NCBI RefSeq assembly: GCF_029867415.1
Contig: NW_026705330.1
Coordinates: 124,001-188,000 of the forward strand
Direction of reading: 5' to 3'
Length of the DNA: 64,000 bases
DNA from: Vicia villosa
Taxonomy: Eukaryota; Streptophyta; Magnoliopsida; Fabales; Fabaceae
Shown here: in pieces, positions 33,576 through 45,786 of the stretch
Numbering within the stretch: the stretch's first letter is position 1
Layout of the letters: each line of letters starts with the position of its first letter
Notes under the pieces: generated by a model
What the model saw: only the letters and a program-made list of their open reading frames with translations
Databases searched by the model: none
Told to the model about the DNA's origin: nothing
Made by a program: the position numbers and the translations under genes

Positions 33576-34501
33576 TGTAGATGTTTTCATGTTGGCTGCA
33601 TTTGTGGTAGAACATACCTGGGTGTTTAATGTCATGACATGCTTTATATGGTGTTATGCAGGTTGCATTTGTTTAAGCTAATACAGGTTTTTAGTGAATG
33701 TCATGACCGATGTCGTGACATCCATGTTTGACAGCAGAAGCTCTTATGGTTTACTATTATGTTTCCTAATTTCTCTCAATCTACAATTTAGGAAACATTT
33801 ATTTGTGTGCTGAATATTTCTCCTAGAAGATTTCGTATACAGCATATTTTGTTACAGCCTGATGACGTGTGAATTAGGTTAACTTGGTTAATCCTAATTT
33901 ATTCCTTGGAAAGCCCGAGGCCCAAGAGCTGCATATAAGAAGACTGCAATCCTATTTTGGAATACAGAGAGTTTGTTAATTGTGAAGAACCATAGTTTTG
34001 TGCCTGTGTGTTTAGTCTCTTGTACTCCAAGCAATTGTCTTTTGATGATTGTATTGGAATAGGTTGTGTTTGTACTTTGTCACTCTAAGCTTTTAAGCAT
34101 GAGTGTGTGTTTCTTGATTGAAGCTTTTAAGCAAGATCAAGGTGTGTTTTTGAAGTGTGTCTTCCTATTTTGATTAAAGTCTGTTTGTAATCATTGCGAT
34201 GATTGAGGGGGAGTGACTGAAGATACTCAGATCTAGCACTAGATTGGAATTGCATTGGGTAGGTCTTAAGTGAGGAGTTGTAAAGGGGGGGGGATTTTAG
34301 CTCTGAATTAATTCTTCTTATATTGGATTCCTTCCCTGGCTTGGTAGCCCCTAGAGTAGGTATTGTTGTATACCGAACTGGGTAAACAATTTTGTATGTT
34401 CTTTACTGTTTTATGCCTTTTTGTCTTAAAGAATTATTATGTGTTATTGTGGATGTCATAACATCCAGTAAGACATCGCGTGTGAGTTACTAAAATTTTC
34501 A
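33576..34501 (+). repeat. E5 3' LTR
   Basis: 926 bp, TGTAGATG...AATTTTCA, pairing with 27284-28212. A run of nine G at about 34286-34294 replaces ACGGGGGAG of the other copy. Confidence 0.92.
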
Positions 34502-34506
34502 ATATT

Positions 34507-34960
34507 CAACAAGAAGAAAAAGAGCAAGTGTTAAGAAGATCCTCAAGAACAACAAAGAAAGAAACACTTAAGAGCTTTACATTTCAAATCATCTAAAGTG
34601 TTGTCTTTTAAAGCTTAAATGTGTGTAATATGCTTTTATAGAAGCAATTATGTATACACACAAACATTGTGTTTAACTACTTGGTTAAATTTTCTTGAGT
34701 GATTGGTTTAGTTAGTATACTCGAGATGTCATTGAAAATTTGTCTTTGAGTTGATTTCCTTGAGGGACTGAGGTATATTCATAATCCTTGAAAAGACATT
34801 GACAGGTAGTCTTTGTGGTTGTAATAAAAAAATTGATTATTGAATTAAGTCCTTGTTGATAAGGCGAATCACCTTTGTGGGTGGACTGGAAGAAACCCAA
34901 TTAACGGTGAACCATGACAAAATCTCTTGTGTTATTTATCATTGTTGATTTTGTATTGGT
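34507..34960 (+). mobile_element. Old Ty1/copia LTR remnant (R-U5-like)
   Basis: The block ending GGGTGGACTGGAAGAAACCC...GGTGAACCATGACAAAA (34877-34923) resembles the U5 region of E3/E4 (GGGTGGACTGG...AACGAACCAGGATAAAA). It is preceded by a copia-LTR-like TGACAGGTAGTCTTTGTGG. The borders cannot be set; E5 inserted at its left side. Confidence 0.45.
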
Positions 34961-36229
34961 TGTAATTGGATGATCGAAAAAGTTTGTATCATGAAATCTT
35001 ATTCAAATTTCCCTTTCTTGTGTTTCATTGAACCTTCAGTTATGGATCATAGTTGGATGAACACTAATAGATTAAGTACGGAGTATGAGAAAAGAGTTGT
35101 TGAATTTCTCCAATTCTCTACAAGAAATCTTCTAGACAATAATGGAATTTTTATTTTCCTTGTGTTTTTTGTGGGAATACGTATAAAAAATAGAAAAAAG
35201 AAATATTGAATCATCTATATTATGATGGATTTTGTCAATATCATACAACATGGACGTGGCATGGTGAAGTGATAAAAACCCTAACTGACAACATTGAGAG
35301 GAAGTTAATATAAATATAAATATAAATGATCCACTTGAAGATATGATATGTGATATTAGAGGATGGAGGAGAAGGTTTCCTCCTTAATTTATGGAACGAT
35401 TTCCTTCTCAATTTGGGAATGTTTTTCTTAACAACCTTGACAAAAAATGGTCCTTTTAGGGAAACTTCGCCGGCTACGTATTGACACAATTAGCTGGTGA
35501 TAGATATGGCCTTGGGTCGAATGACCCAAGCTTCAGTCGTGTGACCCGTGGTCCTCCTTATCGCACTTGCTCGTTTGTCTCCTGGCCCTTTCATAACATC
35601 TTTGGGCTTAGTGAGTTATGGGTCGCTCCCTTTTAAGGTCTAATCAAGATTTTCCTAGTTCACCACCCAAGGGTAACACAATAAAGGGGCCAAAAAAATT
35701 TGAATGAACCATATTCAATACTTCGGTTAATCTTATTAACATGTTGTTAGTGAATTTTGATATTGGATGCTTTTCCACCAGGCTTGTTGTGGAGCAAGTC
35801 TCAAGAGTTGTAATTTTAGGCATTCATAACACAATCTTCTTTGAATTAAGCTTACTTAAGATGTTAAATTTTAAATGACCTTGCATCTTGTGCTATATGT
35901 TGCTCTTTTTTTATTAAATCATAGTTTAAACGTGTTATGAGCCAACCACAACCCTAAGAAGCCAAGAAAAATCAATGTCAATCCACTCTAAATGACCCAA
36001 GGTATAAAATCCATCTCACAAGAAATTTAAGGTACACTTTCCAATCTCTATTTTTAATGTAATCATCTTGAAGTCAGAACTGACTTGGGCATTGGAGTGT
36101 TGACCTTGTAAGTCCACCACTACGCCTTCGTATCGCAAATCAACACACCCGGTTCAAGATTCCTCACATTTTATGTACACCTAATTTTGGTTCCAGAATA
36201 AAACAATTACTAATTATCTTTTTTCTAAT
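34961..36229. other. Unassigned repeat-like sequence
   Basis: No gene recognised. It contains the palindrome TTGGGTCGAATGACCCAA (35512-35529) and a GAACTGACTTGGGCATTGGAGTG phrase near 36079. The latter resembles the end of some gypsy/Tat LTRs (low confidence). Confidence 0.35.
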
Positions 36230-37420
36230 AGTTGGCCAACACTTATCAAATTATCCTCCATGTCAGGGACATATAATAACTTCTCTATTACTACCTTTTT
36301 ACCATCTTAAAAATGCACATGTACATTCCCCACGCCTTTTATTTTCATTGAATTGTTGTCATCTATATTCACGTTGAATTTTTTGATTGGATCAAACTCA
36401 GTGAGAAACTTCTTGCTACCTGTCATATGATTTGAACACAATGTGTCAAGGTACCAAGCCATATAGTCCATTGCATCTTTAGTTGTTGTCGCCATTAACA
36501 TCAATGGTTCAGAGTAAAAATCAGTGTCTTCTTTTACCATATCTTCTTCTTTTTCATCATCATCTTCTTCTTCTCCATCATTGTTCAAAGGCTTATTTCC
36601 TTTTCTAGACCATCATTTATCAACATAGTATCTAAAATTTTCCCAATTGTAACATTGAACCTTCTTCTTCTTGTCAAAGGGCTTCTAATCATTTTGATTC
36701 TTCTCACTCTCTTCTCCTCTTCTATGGGAAGATTCATGTTTATTTTCATGCTCGACCTTTCCTTTCTAGTTGTTTTGCTCCTATTCCTTGTCCATTTTTT
36801 CTTATCACTTTCACTCTTCTCGAATCTAGCAAATAGAGAATGTTCTTCTTCTTTTCCGTTTTTATTTCAATCACCTTCAATATGGATTTAAGATTGTTGT
36901 ACAAGAATTCAATCTTGATGTCACTCAATCCCTTTGTTTCTTCAATCGTTACCCATATATGATCAAACTTTGTGGTTAATATTCTCAACACCTTTTATAT
37001 CATAACCTCGTTTGTCATAACATCACCATTATTCTTCAGTTGGTTGGTGAGAGTCACCAACCTTGTGAAGTAGTCAGTTATCTTTTCATCATTCTTCATC
37101 TTCATCAACTTATATTGTCTCCTCAAGAACCAAAGTTTCACATTCTTAAATTTCGTATCACATTTATAACTCTTCACTAGGATATCCTAAACATTCTTAG
37201 AATTTTCAAATTCTGTAATTTTTCAAACGCCCTTGATATTAACACATTGATGAATGACAAACAAAGCCTTACTATCTATTTTTTTGTTGCATCCGTAGGA
37301 GTTTTCTTATGCCCTTTTGATGAATTTGCAATTAACGGTTCCACGTCATTGATTACTTGTTCATACACTTCATGAATTGCATATATCACCTTCATTTTCC
37401 TAAACCATTTATTTCAATTC
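36230..37420 (-). pseudogene. Degenerate Ty1/copia gag-protease fragment (second lineage)
   Basis: Minus-strand fragments in order. From about 37400: VIYAIHEVYEQVINDVEPLI. At 37177-36995: LRRQYKLMKMKNDEKITDYFTRLV, the UBN2-type Gag core. At 36990-36880: KFDHIWVTIEETKGLSDIKI. Near 36450: a protease motif WYLDTLCSNHMTG with Leu in place of the Gly after Asp-Thr. After it comes KKVVIEKLLYVPDMEDNLIS. Multiple stops and frame changes; no integrase or RT follows. The sequence type differs from E1-E5. Confidence 0.78.
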
Positions 37421-37692
37421 TTTCCTCAATAATGTTTAGGCTAGCCTGAAAGATACCATTTCCACATGTCATTATTCTTCACGATATCTTTTGCACTTCT
37501 TAAAAGATCAACACTCTCCTTGAATCGTGTATACCCCCTTAGATGTCTGTATGTTGGGTTAAAGCCAAAATCTACTGGTTATCTTGCTGCTCAAGCAACT
37601 AGTGGAAGAGATAAAAAAATTAGATTGTGAAAATGTTGAATCTCGTGTATTGATTTAAGTGTCTCTAATACAAGATGATATATATAGTTTTA
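37421..37692. other. Remains of the same copia fragment, no clear coding
   Basis: Probably the 5' end of the gag fragment at 36230-37420 by position (minus-strand words such as LEQQDNQ), too decayed to annotate further. 37683-37692 is the target duplication of the next element. Confidence 0.3.
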
Positions 37693-37985
37693 GGCAAAAT
37701 ACTCTTTTTGGTCCTATAAATTAACTTCGAGGTTCATTTTGGTCCCTTAATTTCAAAAAGTTTTATATTGGTCCCTTAACTCTTCAAAATGTGTCACGTT
37801 GGTCATTTTTAACATATTAGCGACGGAAAAACTCAAAAATTGGTTGCTAAATCCGTCGCTAATATGCCAAAAAGGACTAAACATACACCTTTTGAATAGT
37901 TAAGGGACTAATATGGAACTTCTTGAAGTTAATGGACCAAAATGAACCTCAGGGTTAACTTACAGGACAAAAAAAATATTTTGCC
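37693..37985. mobile_element. TIR-MULE (Mutator-type) MITE
   Basis: A 293-bp element with inverted ends about 100 bp long (left GGCAAAATACTCTTTTTGGT, right reversed GGCAAAATATTTTTTTTGTC) and a perfect 10-bp target duplication TATAGTTTTA (37683-37692 and 37986-37995). Long inverted repeats with a 9-11-bp duplication are Mutator-like. The centre has a second palindrome ATTAGCGACGGA / TCCGTCGCTAAT. Confidence 0.9.
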
Positions 37986-37995
37986 TATAGTTTTA

Positions 37996-39741
37996 TAGCA
38001 CAATAATCACTTCATAGTTAGTTATAAATAAATCTCAACCAACTAAGCAACAAATTAAGCTACTCAAGGTATTTTGATTAGTAATACAATGTTGAACAAA
38101 TTCCATAACTAGTCAAACTCACACATAAATGTTAAAAATGAACTTCCAAACATACTTTTGAAATCAAACCATACTATACCATAAATTCTTGTATGTTCCA
38201 CCTCTTCAATTGTTTCAATTGAAATTAAGATAAATAATGATAGGACACATTATCACGCGCTATAGTATTGACTTCTTCTCCCCCCAAAAAAGCCATGACT
38301 CAAGTGTTTTGTATATTAATTTTCTTTTGTTATGATTTGAATCGAAATGTCGATAAATTTGAGACAGCATGGGCGGCTTCCATAATAATCCTTTGAAAAA
38401 TTGTATAATGGCCACTAAAATAAGATCACCTAGCTACCTCGAGGATGCTTCGTCAAAATGTATATACGAATAAATAATAACTTCAAAATTCAACAACATT
38501 TAAAAGTACTTGTATTCAACGTCCATAGACATTGTACGATACAATATTTAATAGTAAATATTATTTTTTTAAATTGTTTTATGGTAGTTTGAGTCAAATT
38601 TATTTTGAATTGTATTGTATAAAATAAAATAAAGAACATCATAAAGGTTGGTTAGTGCGGTTTAGTGTGTTGAACAAGAAACTATTAGTAATAAATTGTT
38701 TGGTACAACTTTGACTCTTCAACTATTAACCAACACATGTTTAAAACGAGGGTAGAATAATATGAGTTATGACCGATCCAATATTTAGAGGACAAAATAG
38801 TCAAAGAAATGAGTTCTTGCAAATGATATTTAATTTTTTTTTGTGTGCTTAATATTTAGTTTCTTAAAAAAAAAAGCAAAAGGAGGAAAGTGCTAGTATA
38901 TTAAAAAGAGTACACCACAACTCAACTACAACATGAAATACTTTAAAGGGATTAAACAAATACAAATTAGTGAGGGGGTATTTAGAAGGAAAATGTGAAA
39001 TCTCTAATTAAATTTGTCACTAAATTTTGTGACCGAAAAATTAAAGAGGAATTTTATTTTATTTTTCTTTATTAAGATTCTGTTTGGTAAAACTAACTGA
39101 TAGCTGATAACTGGTTGGTGGTGACTGATAGCAGATAAGCTAACATGAGTGTTTGGTAAATTAGCAATTTTATTAGCTGATAGATACAAAATAACATAAA
39201 AGATAATTTAATTAATAAAGATAATAAGATTTTGTTAAAATAATAAAGATATAAAAGAAAAAAAAAGTCACAAGCTAAAAGCTACTTCAAATAGCTTTTA
39301 AAAAAAAGAAACTAAAAAAGCTACAAGCAAGAATTTTACGAGAAAGAATCAATTTCACAAGCTAATAGCTTTTGGTAGTAAGTGATAAGAAAAGTATCAA
39401 TTTCACGAGAATTGTATCAAGAATTTTAAAATATTCTACAAGAATTTGTAAAATAAATGAGTTAAGGTAACAAAATAATGTATATGACGTGGTTAAAATT
39501 ATAGAAATCAAAGGGATTTAACAAAGAGTTTAAATAAATTGAAAAAATATGTTTGAAAATGTTCTATTTAATGAACTCGTATAATGCTTGCATATGACGT
39601 GTGGTGACATTTGAGGCCAAAAGTAAATCTTTTGGTGTATGTCTACAACGTGAAAACATATAGTTAGTAAAAGTCTCACCATAGTACCAATACTACCAAT
39701 ACGCTTCAATTAAATTTTGTTTTGTTTACTCCAATGACAAT
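37996..39741. other. Intergenic; possible hAT-like MITE piece at 39068-39400
   Basis: Mostly AT-rich with no gene. The segment 39068-39400 has repeated GTTTGGTAAA and AGCTGATAGC / GCTAATAGCTTTT words typical of legume MITEs that begin 'GTTTGGTAAA', but I cannot define both ends. Confidence 0.35.
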
Positions 39742-40036
39742 TGTTTAACATGTGACTCCACAAACAAAAGGATAAGTAAATTGTGAACTTTAGAAAAATA
39801 ATAATTTGAAACATTTTGTTATTATTTTTAGAGTTTAAAATCATTTTAAAAAGTTTTTAATAAGTAGCAGCAAAAATTAAATAAGCGGAAAGTAAAAAAT
39901 TAAGGGTAAGAGAAATGGCAGCAGAGGTTTATATAGAATCAGTCAATAAGACTTAATTATGTCCCTAAGATTTGATCTTGAGAGTATCCAGTAATATTTG
40001 AGAGCTTTTAGTAGGTTAAACTCTCAAACCCCCTTA

Positions 40037-41700
40037 TGTGGAACTATGTTTGACATGTTATTGATCAATGAAGCTCTAATGAAGATGAACATGCTTTTGA
40101 TGATTACAACTAGTCTTTGATGATGACAACTAAAGTCAAGTATAGAACGCTTGATGATGCAGGCAAATGTTAGTGATGCAAGCATATTAATAGGGTTTTA
40201 TAAGCTTTGATCCTCTAATTATGACATCTAAATGGAATATAACTCAAGCCACATCTCAAAATAAAACTCAAACAAGTGTTTACAAGTTTGAAGTATCTGA
40301 TAAGTTTTGAAGTGTGTGAAAGCTTGCCCTGATGTATCTGAGTGAATAAGTAGTGTAAAAGCATAAGTGTTTTCTTGTAAAGTTGTACGGATAATCACAC
40401 GCACACACATTAAAACAACTTTATACCTTATTTTTCTCAAGAAAATATTTCTAAAAATATCTTGAAGTCGTGTCAGATGATTTGGGAGCTATCAAAAAAC
40501 TTTTGGGCATTTTTTTTGTTATTTCCAATCGATTTGGTTAGTGCAAAAAATGCGCTCTAAACATTTAGGACAACATCTTAAGGAATGATAACAGTTATAT
40601 ATCTTTTCTTGCCTTTTGAAATTTTCTAATTGATTATTTTAAGATAAGACATTCAATTGGTGCATGTGCCAATCAATTGACTAATCAATTATGCCCCCAA
40701 ATTTTTTTTTCTGTCAACCTCTAACCTATAAATAGAGCTTCATTCCCTTATATTTTCACATCCTGAAATGCGAGCTCTCATTTCTCACTCCCCACTGTCT
40801 CTCTAAAATATTTTTATTTACTTTCTCTCACCCAAATTTGGCGGTAGCGCTTTCGAGAAATTTGTTTTGCAAGTGAGACATTTATAATTATGAAAGGGTA
40901 GTATTATAAATTCACCAAGGAAGTTTTGTTTTACCTTGGTTGAATAATTCATCCAGTCAAGGATTATTTATTTGGGTTCGAAACTAAACTCGTTAAAAGT
41001 TTTGGTTTGGGGATTTAGCTACTAAGTCACTGGTTTGGTTCGAAGGCTCAGCCCATTCAAAAGTCTTGATTGGTTCGAGATTAGCCTGATATTAAAACCT
41101 CTACTTTGTTGGTGGTTATCCTGTGTAAAACATCTTTCGGTTCGTAAGCTTAGCCTAAGGTTGAAAACTAACTTATGTTTAAGATAAGTCAGATATAAAA
41201 TCTCCTACGTTCGTGAGTTCAGCCTAGATTAAAATCTCACACAGGTTCAAGATCAGCCAGTGTAAAATTTTGTTTTGAAACATGAAGACTAGCTGCTCCA
41301 AGTTTCTGTTTGGAAATAAAATTAACCGCTTCAATCTTTCATTTGGAAGAAAGACTCACCACTTCTCTCCTTATCTTTTATTTTATTGGAAGTTAGCTAA
41401 AAACTTCATTTTCCTTGTATAAGGGGGCTCGAGAGTTCAACCTACTAAAAACTCTTAAGTTTATTGAATATTCTTAAGAACAAATCTTGAGGAGAGGATT
41501 AGGTCTTTTCTTTTGAGAGAACCTCTACAACTTCTGGTGTTATCTCCCTATCCCTTAAATTTTTATTTTCTACTGCTTACTTCTAAAACGTTTCTAAAAA
41601 AATTTTAAAATCTAAAATTAATCCTTAAAATTTTTCAAACTCATTTTTTTATGAAACACGCAATTAACCTCCTCTTGTGTCTGGAGTCATATGTCCAACA
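40037..41700 (+). repeat. Inner solo LTR, same family, plus orientation
   Basis: 1664 bp, TGTGGAACTATG...ATGTCCAACA, with an exact 5-bp duplication CCTTA (40032-40036 and 41701-41705). It contains repeated phrases of the type GGTTCGWGATTAGCCTG (41000-41260) and a TATA-like CCTATAAATAG (40726-40736). It lies in opposite orientation to the LTR it interrupts, which creates a long inverted repeat. Confidence 0.88.
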
Positions 41701-42919
41701 CCTTATATAAGGAAAAATGAAGTTACGGGCAAACTTTCAACCAAACAATGAATAATATAGAGAAATATCTTGTCTTCTTTTCAAACACAAACTTGTGGAG
41801 ATAAGAGATTATTCTTCCTTTCAAACAACGGACTGAAGTGGTTATCCTTCCTTCAAAATACAAACTTAAAGCGGTTAGTCCCCAAGAAATACTAATATCT
41901 TCTACGGACTTATCTCAAACTTAGATGAGCTTTTAATCAGGCCGAACTCATGAACTGAAGTGGGGTTTTGACCAGGCTAACCACAAACCAAAAGATTTTA
42001 AACTAGGCTTATCTCGAACCAAAATGAGCTTTTGACCAGGTTTAACTCATGAACCAAATTGATATTTTGAATCGGGCTGATCTCAAACTGAAGTGAGCTT
42101 TTAAATTAGGTTGAGCTTTCAAATAAAACTGGTGACTAAGAAACTAAATCCCCAAACAAAAGCTTTTAAATAGTTTTACTTTTAACCCAAAGAAACATTC
42201 CCCTAATGATAAATTATTCAACCAAGAGAAAATAACACTGCTTGATGAATTGTCAATAATGCCCTTTCTAAAATACAAAATTTCTCACCAAACAAATATA
42301 TTTTCTCAAAGCATTAATGCTAATTTTAAGTGAGAGAAAGTGAAGATTTTTTTTAGAGAGAGAGGGTGAGGTGTGCGATAAGAAGCTAATATATTTTGGA
42401 TATGAAAATGTGAAGGGAGAGACCTTTATTTATTGTCTAGAGGTTAGCACAAAAATGGAAACTTCATGGACCAAAATTAATGTGCCAATTGATTAGCTTT
42501 TTGCCTTATTCAATTGGAGGCACAGAGATAAATATTTATGAATGCTTGAAAAGGAAATAATGGACACTGAGATGTTTCCCTTCATTAAGACATTATCACA
42601 AACGATTATGGACGTCACGTGCATTAACTCATTCGATTGGGTATACGTGTTAATCAATTGGAAAATACAAAACTTTGTCCAAAACTTTCTGTTATTTCCT
42701 GAATCAAGTGACACGAATCCAAATCATTTTTAGGGATGTTTTATTAAGAAATAGAGGCTCAAGAAATTTTTTTATGTGTGTGATTTAGCCGTATAAATTT
42801 ACAAAAAAGACCTGGCGTTTTTACAAAACACAATTCAAGACTTGCTAAGTAAACCAATCATATAAACACTTGCTTGAATCTTCTTGGAGATGAGGCTTGA
42901 TATTTCTTCAAGTTGAAGG

Positions 42920-44471
42920 TGAAGGTAGAGAAAAACAAAGAAAGAGGGGGTTGAATTGGGTTTTCAAAACTTCTCCCTTTAGATATGCTATTCATACAAA
43001 ATGATTACAATTGCACGGGCCAACTGTCGACGACTAACAACCAAATCATTGATCAATCTATTAGTGATCTCTTAAGAATTCTAATCCAGCTGTTTCCGTA
43101 AGAGATATAACGATCAATGACTACTCAAGAATTCTGACCCAGCTGGTCCCCTGAAGGAGATTTCTCCACAATGACAAACTGTCAAAGTCGTCTTGAGTCT
43201 ACAGACTAAGACCAGTTACTCAAGGAACAAACAAGTTACAGTTGTTTAAAGTTTCTGTTTACATGATTGCTTCTTTATAAGTTGATTACACAAATGTTGA
43301 AGTACAAGAGAAATAACACAAGTGTTATGCAAGATATGAGCAACAACTTCTTGCTTTTACATGATTCTACAAAGATGTATTTGATTAATGTTTGGGTAGC
43401 ATCTAGTAGAAATATTCTTTCTCTTTTTTTCATCTTTCTCTTCATTCTTTATCCTCTTTTACTTTTGGTTTCAGCTTTGCTTAAGTATTTTACCTTTAGC
43501 AGTTTTAGCATGAGCTTTCGGCATTCGTCTGAGTATTTAAGCTTAAGCAGCATTTTTTGAGATATTTGATCGTCTTTTCTAGTCTTCAGAAAGAAAGAGA
43601 CGTTGTGAGGATAGAAGAGTCTTTTCCAAAGCCAACGGTTACTTTCAAACGGATAGTTTCAAGTGTAGATGTTGGATAGTACAAATCGTTACTTCCTTAG
43701 CTTGTAGCTTGCATCTTTATCAAGATAGCGTGGAAGACAACTTCTCAATAGTACAAATGTTTTTGAAATTTGTTTAAGCATACCGTTGTACTGAAATCTT
43801 ATTGAGAAAGTTTCATAATCTTATCTTCAAGTGATGTACTTCTGATCTGAAGTAATAAGCTTGGAAGAGATCAACTTCCTGTCTTTGTTTTTTTGATGAG
43901 TTTTCTAATTAGTAGTTTAGAAAGTACTATCTTATGATAGCATGAAAGCATCAGAGCCATTAGGAACAGAACCTTGTCTTTCAAAATTGATAGCAACAAC
44001 TTTTCTGAGATACGACGCAGAACTTCCTAGATCAAATCTGTATCTGATGTAAGATAACTGATTTGAGGAGAGAGAAAGAATCCATATAACATTACGTGTT
44101 ATAATGTAGAGTCTTTCAAAAATAGAACAATGTTTTCAGATATGTAAAGCAACAACTTTTCTGAAGACAAATTATAATGTCTAAACTTAGAGTCATGACA
44201 ACTAATCCGTATTTCTGAATTTGATCTTTATCAGCTGGTCTTGACTATGTCATCAGAGTTGAAAGCAACAACATATCTTGACATATGACCTTTTGAAGCA
44301 ACAACTTGTATCTGATGTAGATTTCTTTAGACAACAATCTTGAATCAATAAGAGCTTCTGATCTACACACTCAAGAAACCGTTAGAAACAAAATTGTTTA
44401 CATATAAGATATATGTGTTGTTATCATCAAAACTTAGAGAAACAGTGTAGAACCAAATCTTGTTCTAACAT
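42920..44471 (-). repeat. Solo LTR, SIRE-related copia, minus
   Basis: 1552 bp, on the minus strand TGTTAGAACAAGATTTGG...CTCTACCTTCA, the same terminal words as the E1-E4 LTRs but diverged and longer. Flanks GAAGG / TAAGG (4 of 5). It separates the first ~210 bp of the outer LTR (44472-44685) from the rest. Confidence 0.82.
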
Positions 44472-44685
44472 AAGGCCATCAAATGATGTTTGTAGTGATC
44501 ACCAAACTCCAGTTTGTCTGCTTGTATCTTTAACCGATTGTCATCTTATATGTTGTAAAGGTTAATGTGCAAGTTGCCATATAGGTCACATCATCAAAAG
44601 ATCGTTCTAGTTGTCATCATTAAAGCACATTATCAAGAGCTTATTTGACTACTTCTTTGAGTGTTCTTCAAAACATGGTTTCACA

Positions 44686-45227
44686 CTAATCATTTAAACA
44701 TAGAGAAACTAAGTAAGTAATGTATGTCTACTTGCTACTTTATCATATTAGTTCGTCAAATCCATTTGCTAAGTGCTACTGCAATCTAGCAAACCATCAT
44801 TTACTTTATGATGATCAAACTAAAAAGTAATTGTATGAGAAGAAATCACAAGCACTACAAATATCATAACAAGACATTCATTAGCATTCAAAAGAATGAT
44901 ACTTTCATTAAACTTCACAAGAAGAGACGGTACAGGGAGAAGATTGGTTATTCGGACGGGAAAGAGATGAGATGTATGTCAAACTGAGGTGAAAAGATAG
45001 TGGTTTCTCTTGGAGTTTCGCAAAAATTAGACATCAGATTCCTACAAACAACATCATTGTTTTCGCTTGATTATGAGCTTCGCGTGGATAATTGTTTGAT
45101 TATATCTAGCGGTGAAAAGTTAACCGGAGATCAAAATTACATGTTTTGTGATTGAGCAAAGTCGTGTCCGTTCCTCGCGCCTTTTTCGTGGTGTTTGCAA
45201 GTGAACATTTATGTGCATGGTTTGTAA
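44686..45227. other. Intergenic
   Basis: No gene or defined repeat recognised between the solo-LTR nest and the MITE. Confidence 0.4.
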
Positions 45228-45783
45228 GAGCATCTCCAATGGTGAACTCATTTTTGGGTTCTTTGTGGGACCTATTAAGTCACGTCAGCTTGAAGCAACT
45301 CAACTAATTTTTCGCTTCAATGGTGTAACTCTTAAGAACCCATATTGGGTCCCACAATTTTACTTTACTTATTAATATTTTATTCATATTAAATTTTATT
45401 TTAATTCAAAATATTAATATGTAATAAAATAAATAAATAAATCTATTTAAACTTAAATTTTATAATAATAATTAAAGTAAAAAAATATTATAAAAATGTT
45501 TAAAAAAATTAACTTTTATTAAAGAAAGTAATTATTTATAAAATTGTTAAAATAAAATATAGTTAATATATAAATATTTGTAAACACATAAATTATTAAA
45601 GAAAAAATTGGAAAATAGAAGGAAAGAAAACAATTTACCATTAATTTATTATTTGTTGAGAATGAAGAACGTTGTAATGCATTACAACGGTTTTTCAGGG
45701 TGGACAACTCCACTGGTATCCAAATTAAATGCAACGTTTGCCATGTTGGAAAAACTGAGGAAAAACTCCCATTAGAGTTGGTC
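45228..45783. mobile_element. PIF/Harbinger-like (Tourist-type) MITE
   Basis: A 556-bp element, ends GAGCATCTCCAATGG and (reversed) GACCAACTCTAATGG, 12 of 15 identical, with TAA on both sides (45225-45227 and 45784-45786). A 3-bp TWA duplication and GAGCATCTCCAA-type ends are characteristic. The interior is AT-rich without transposase. Confidence 0.82.
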
Positions 45784-45786
45784 TAA

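Larger units (their letters stand above)
27284..34501 (+). mobile_element. E5: complete copia LTR element lacking INT/RT/RNase H
   Basis: A 7218-bp plus-strand element with two LTRs, PBS, polypurine tract and an exact 5-bp duplication ATATT (27279-27283 and 34502-34506). It encodes gag with two CCHC knuckles, a protease fragment, a coding stretch of unknown nature, and an env-like gene. Nothing resembling integrase, reverse transcriptase or RNase H lies between 30240 and 31120. The LTRs differ at about 50 sites by eye over ~925 bp (about 95 percent identical), so it is fairly old. Confidence 0.93.
39742..44685 (-). repeat. Outer copia-type solo LTR, minus, split by two insertions
   Basis: The LTR reads on the minus strand from TGTGAAACCATG (44685) to GGAGTCACATGTTAAACA (39742). 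It is interrupted by solo LTRs at 42920-44471 and 40037-41700; removing them and the duplications leaves about 1.72 kb. It aligns along its whole length with the inverted 1664-bp copy inserted in it. Flanks ACAAT / CTAAT match at only 3 of 5 positions, so it is old. No internal coding sequence on either side. Confidence 0.75.

Noticed and set aside
34970..35209. 79-codon open frame right of the copia LTR remnant
   Set aside because: No family likeness, no conserved neighbours; left as unassigned sequence.
45519..45734. Short open frame in the PIF-like MITE
   Set aside because: AT-driven frame without likeness to a transposase.
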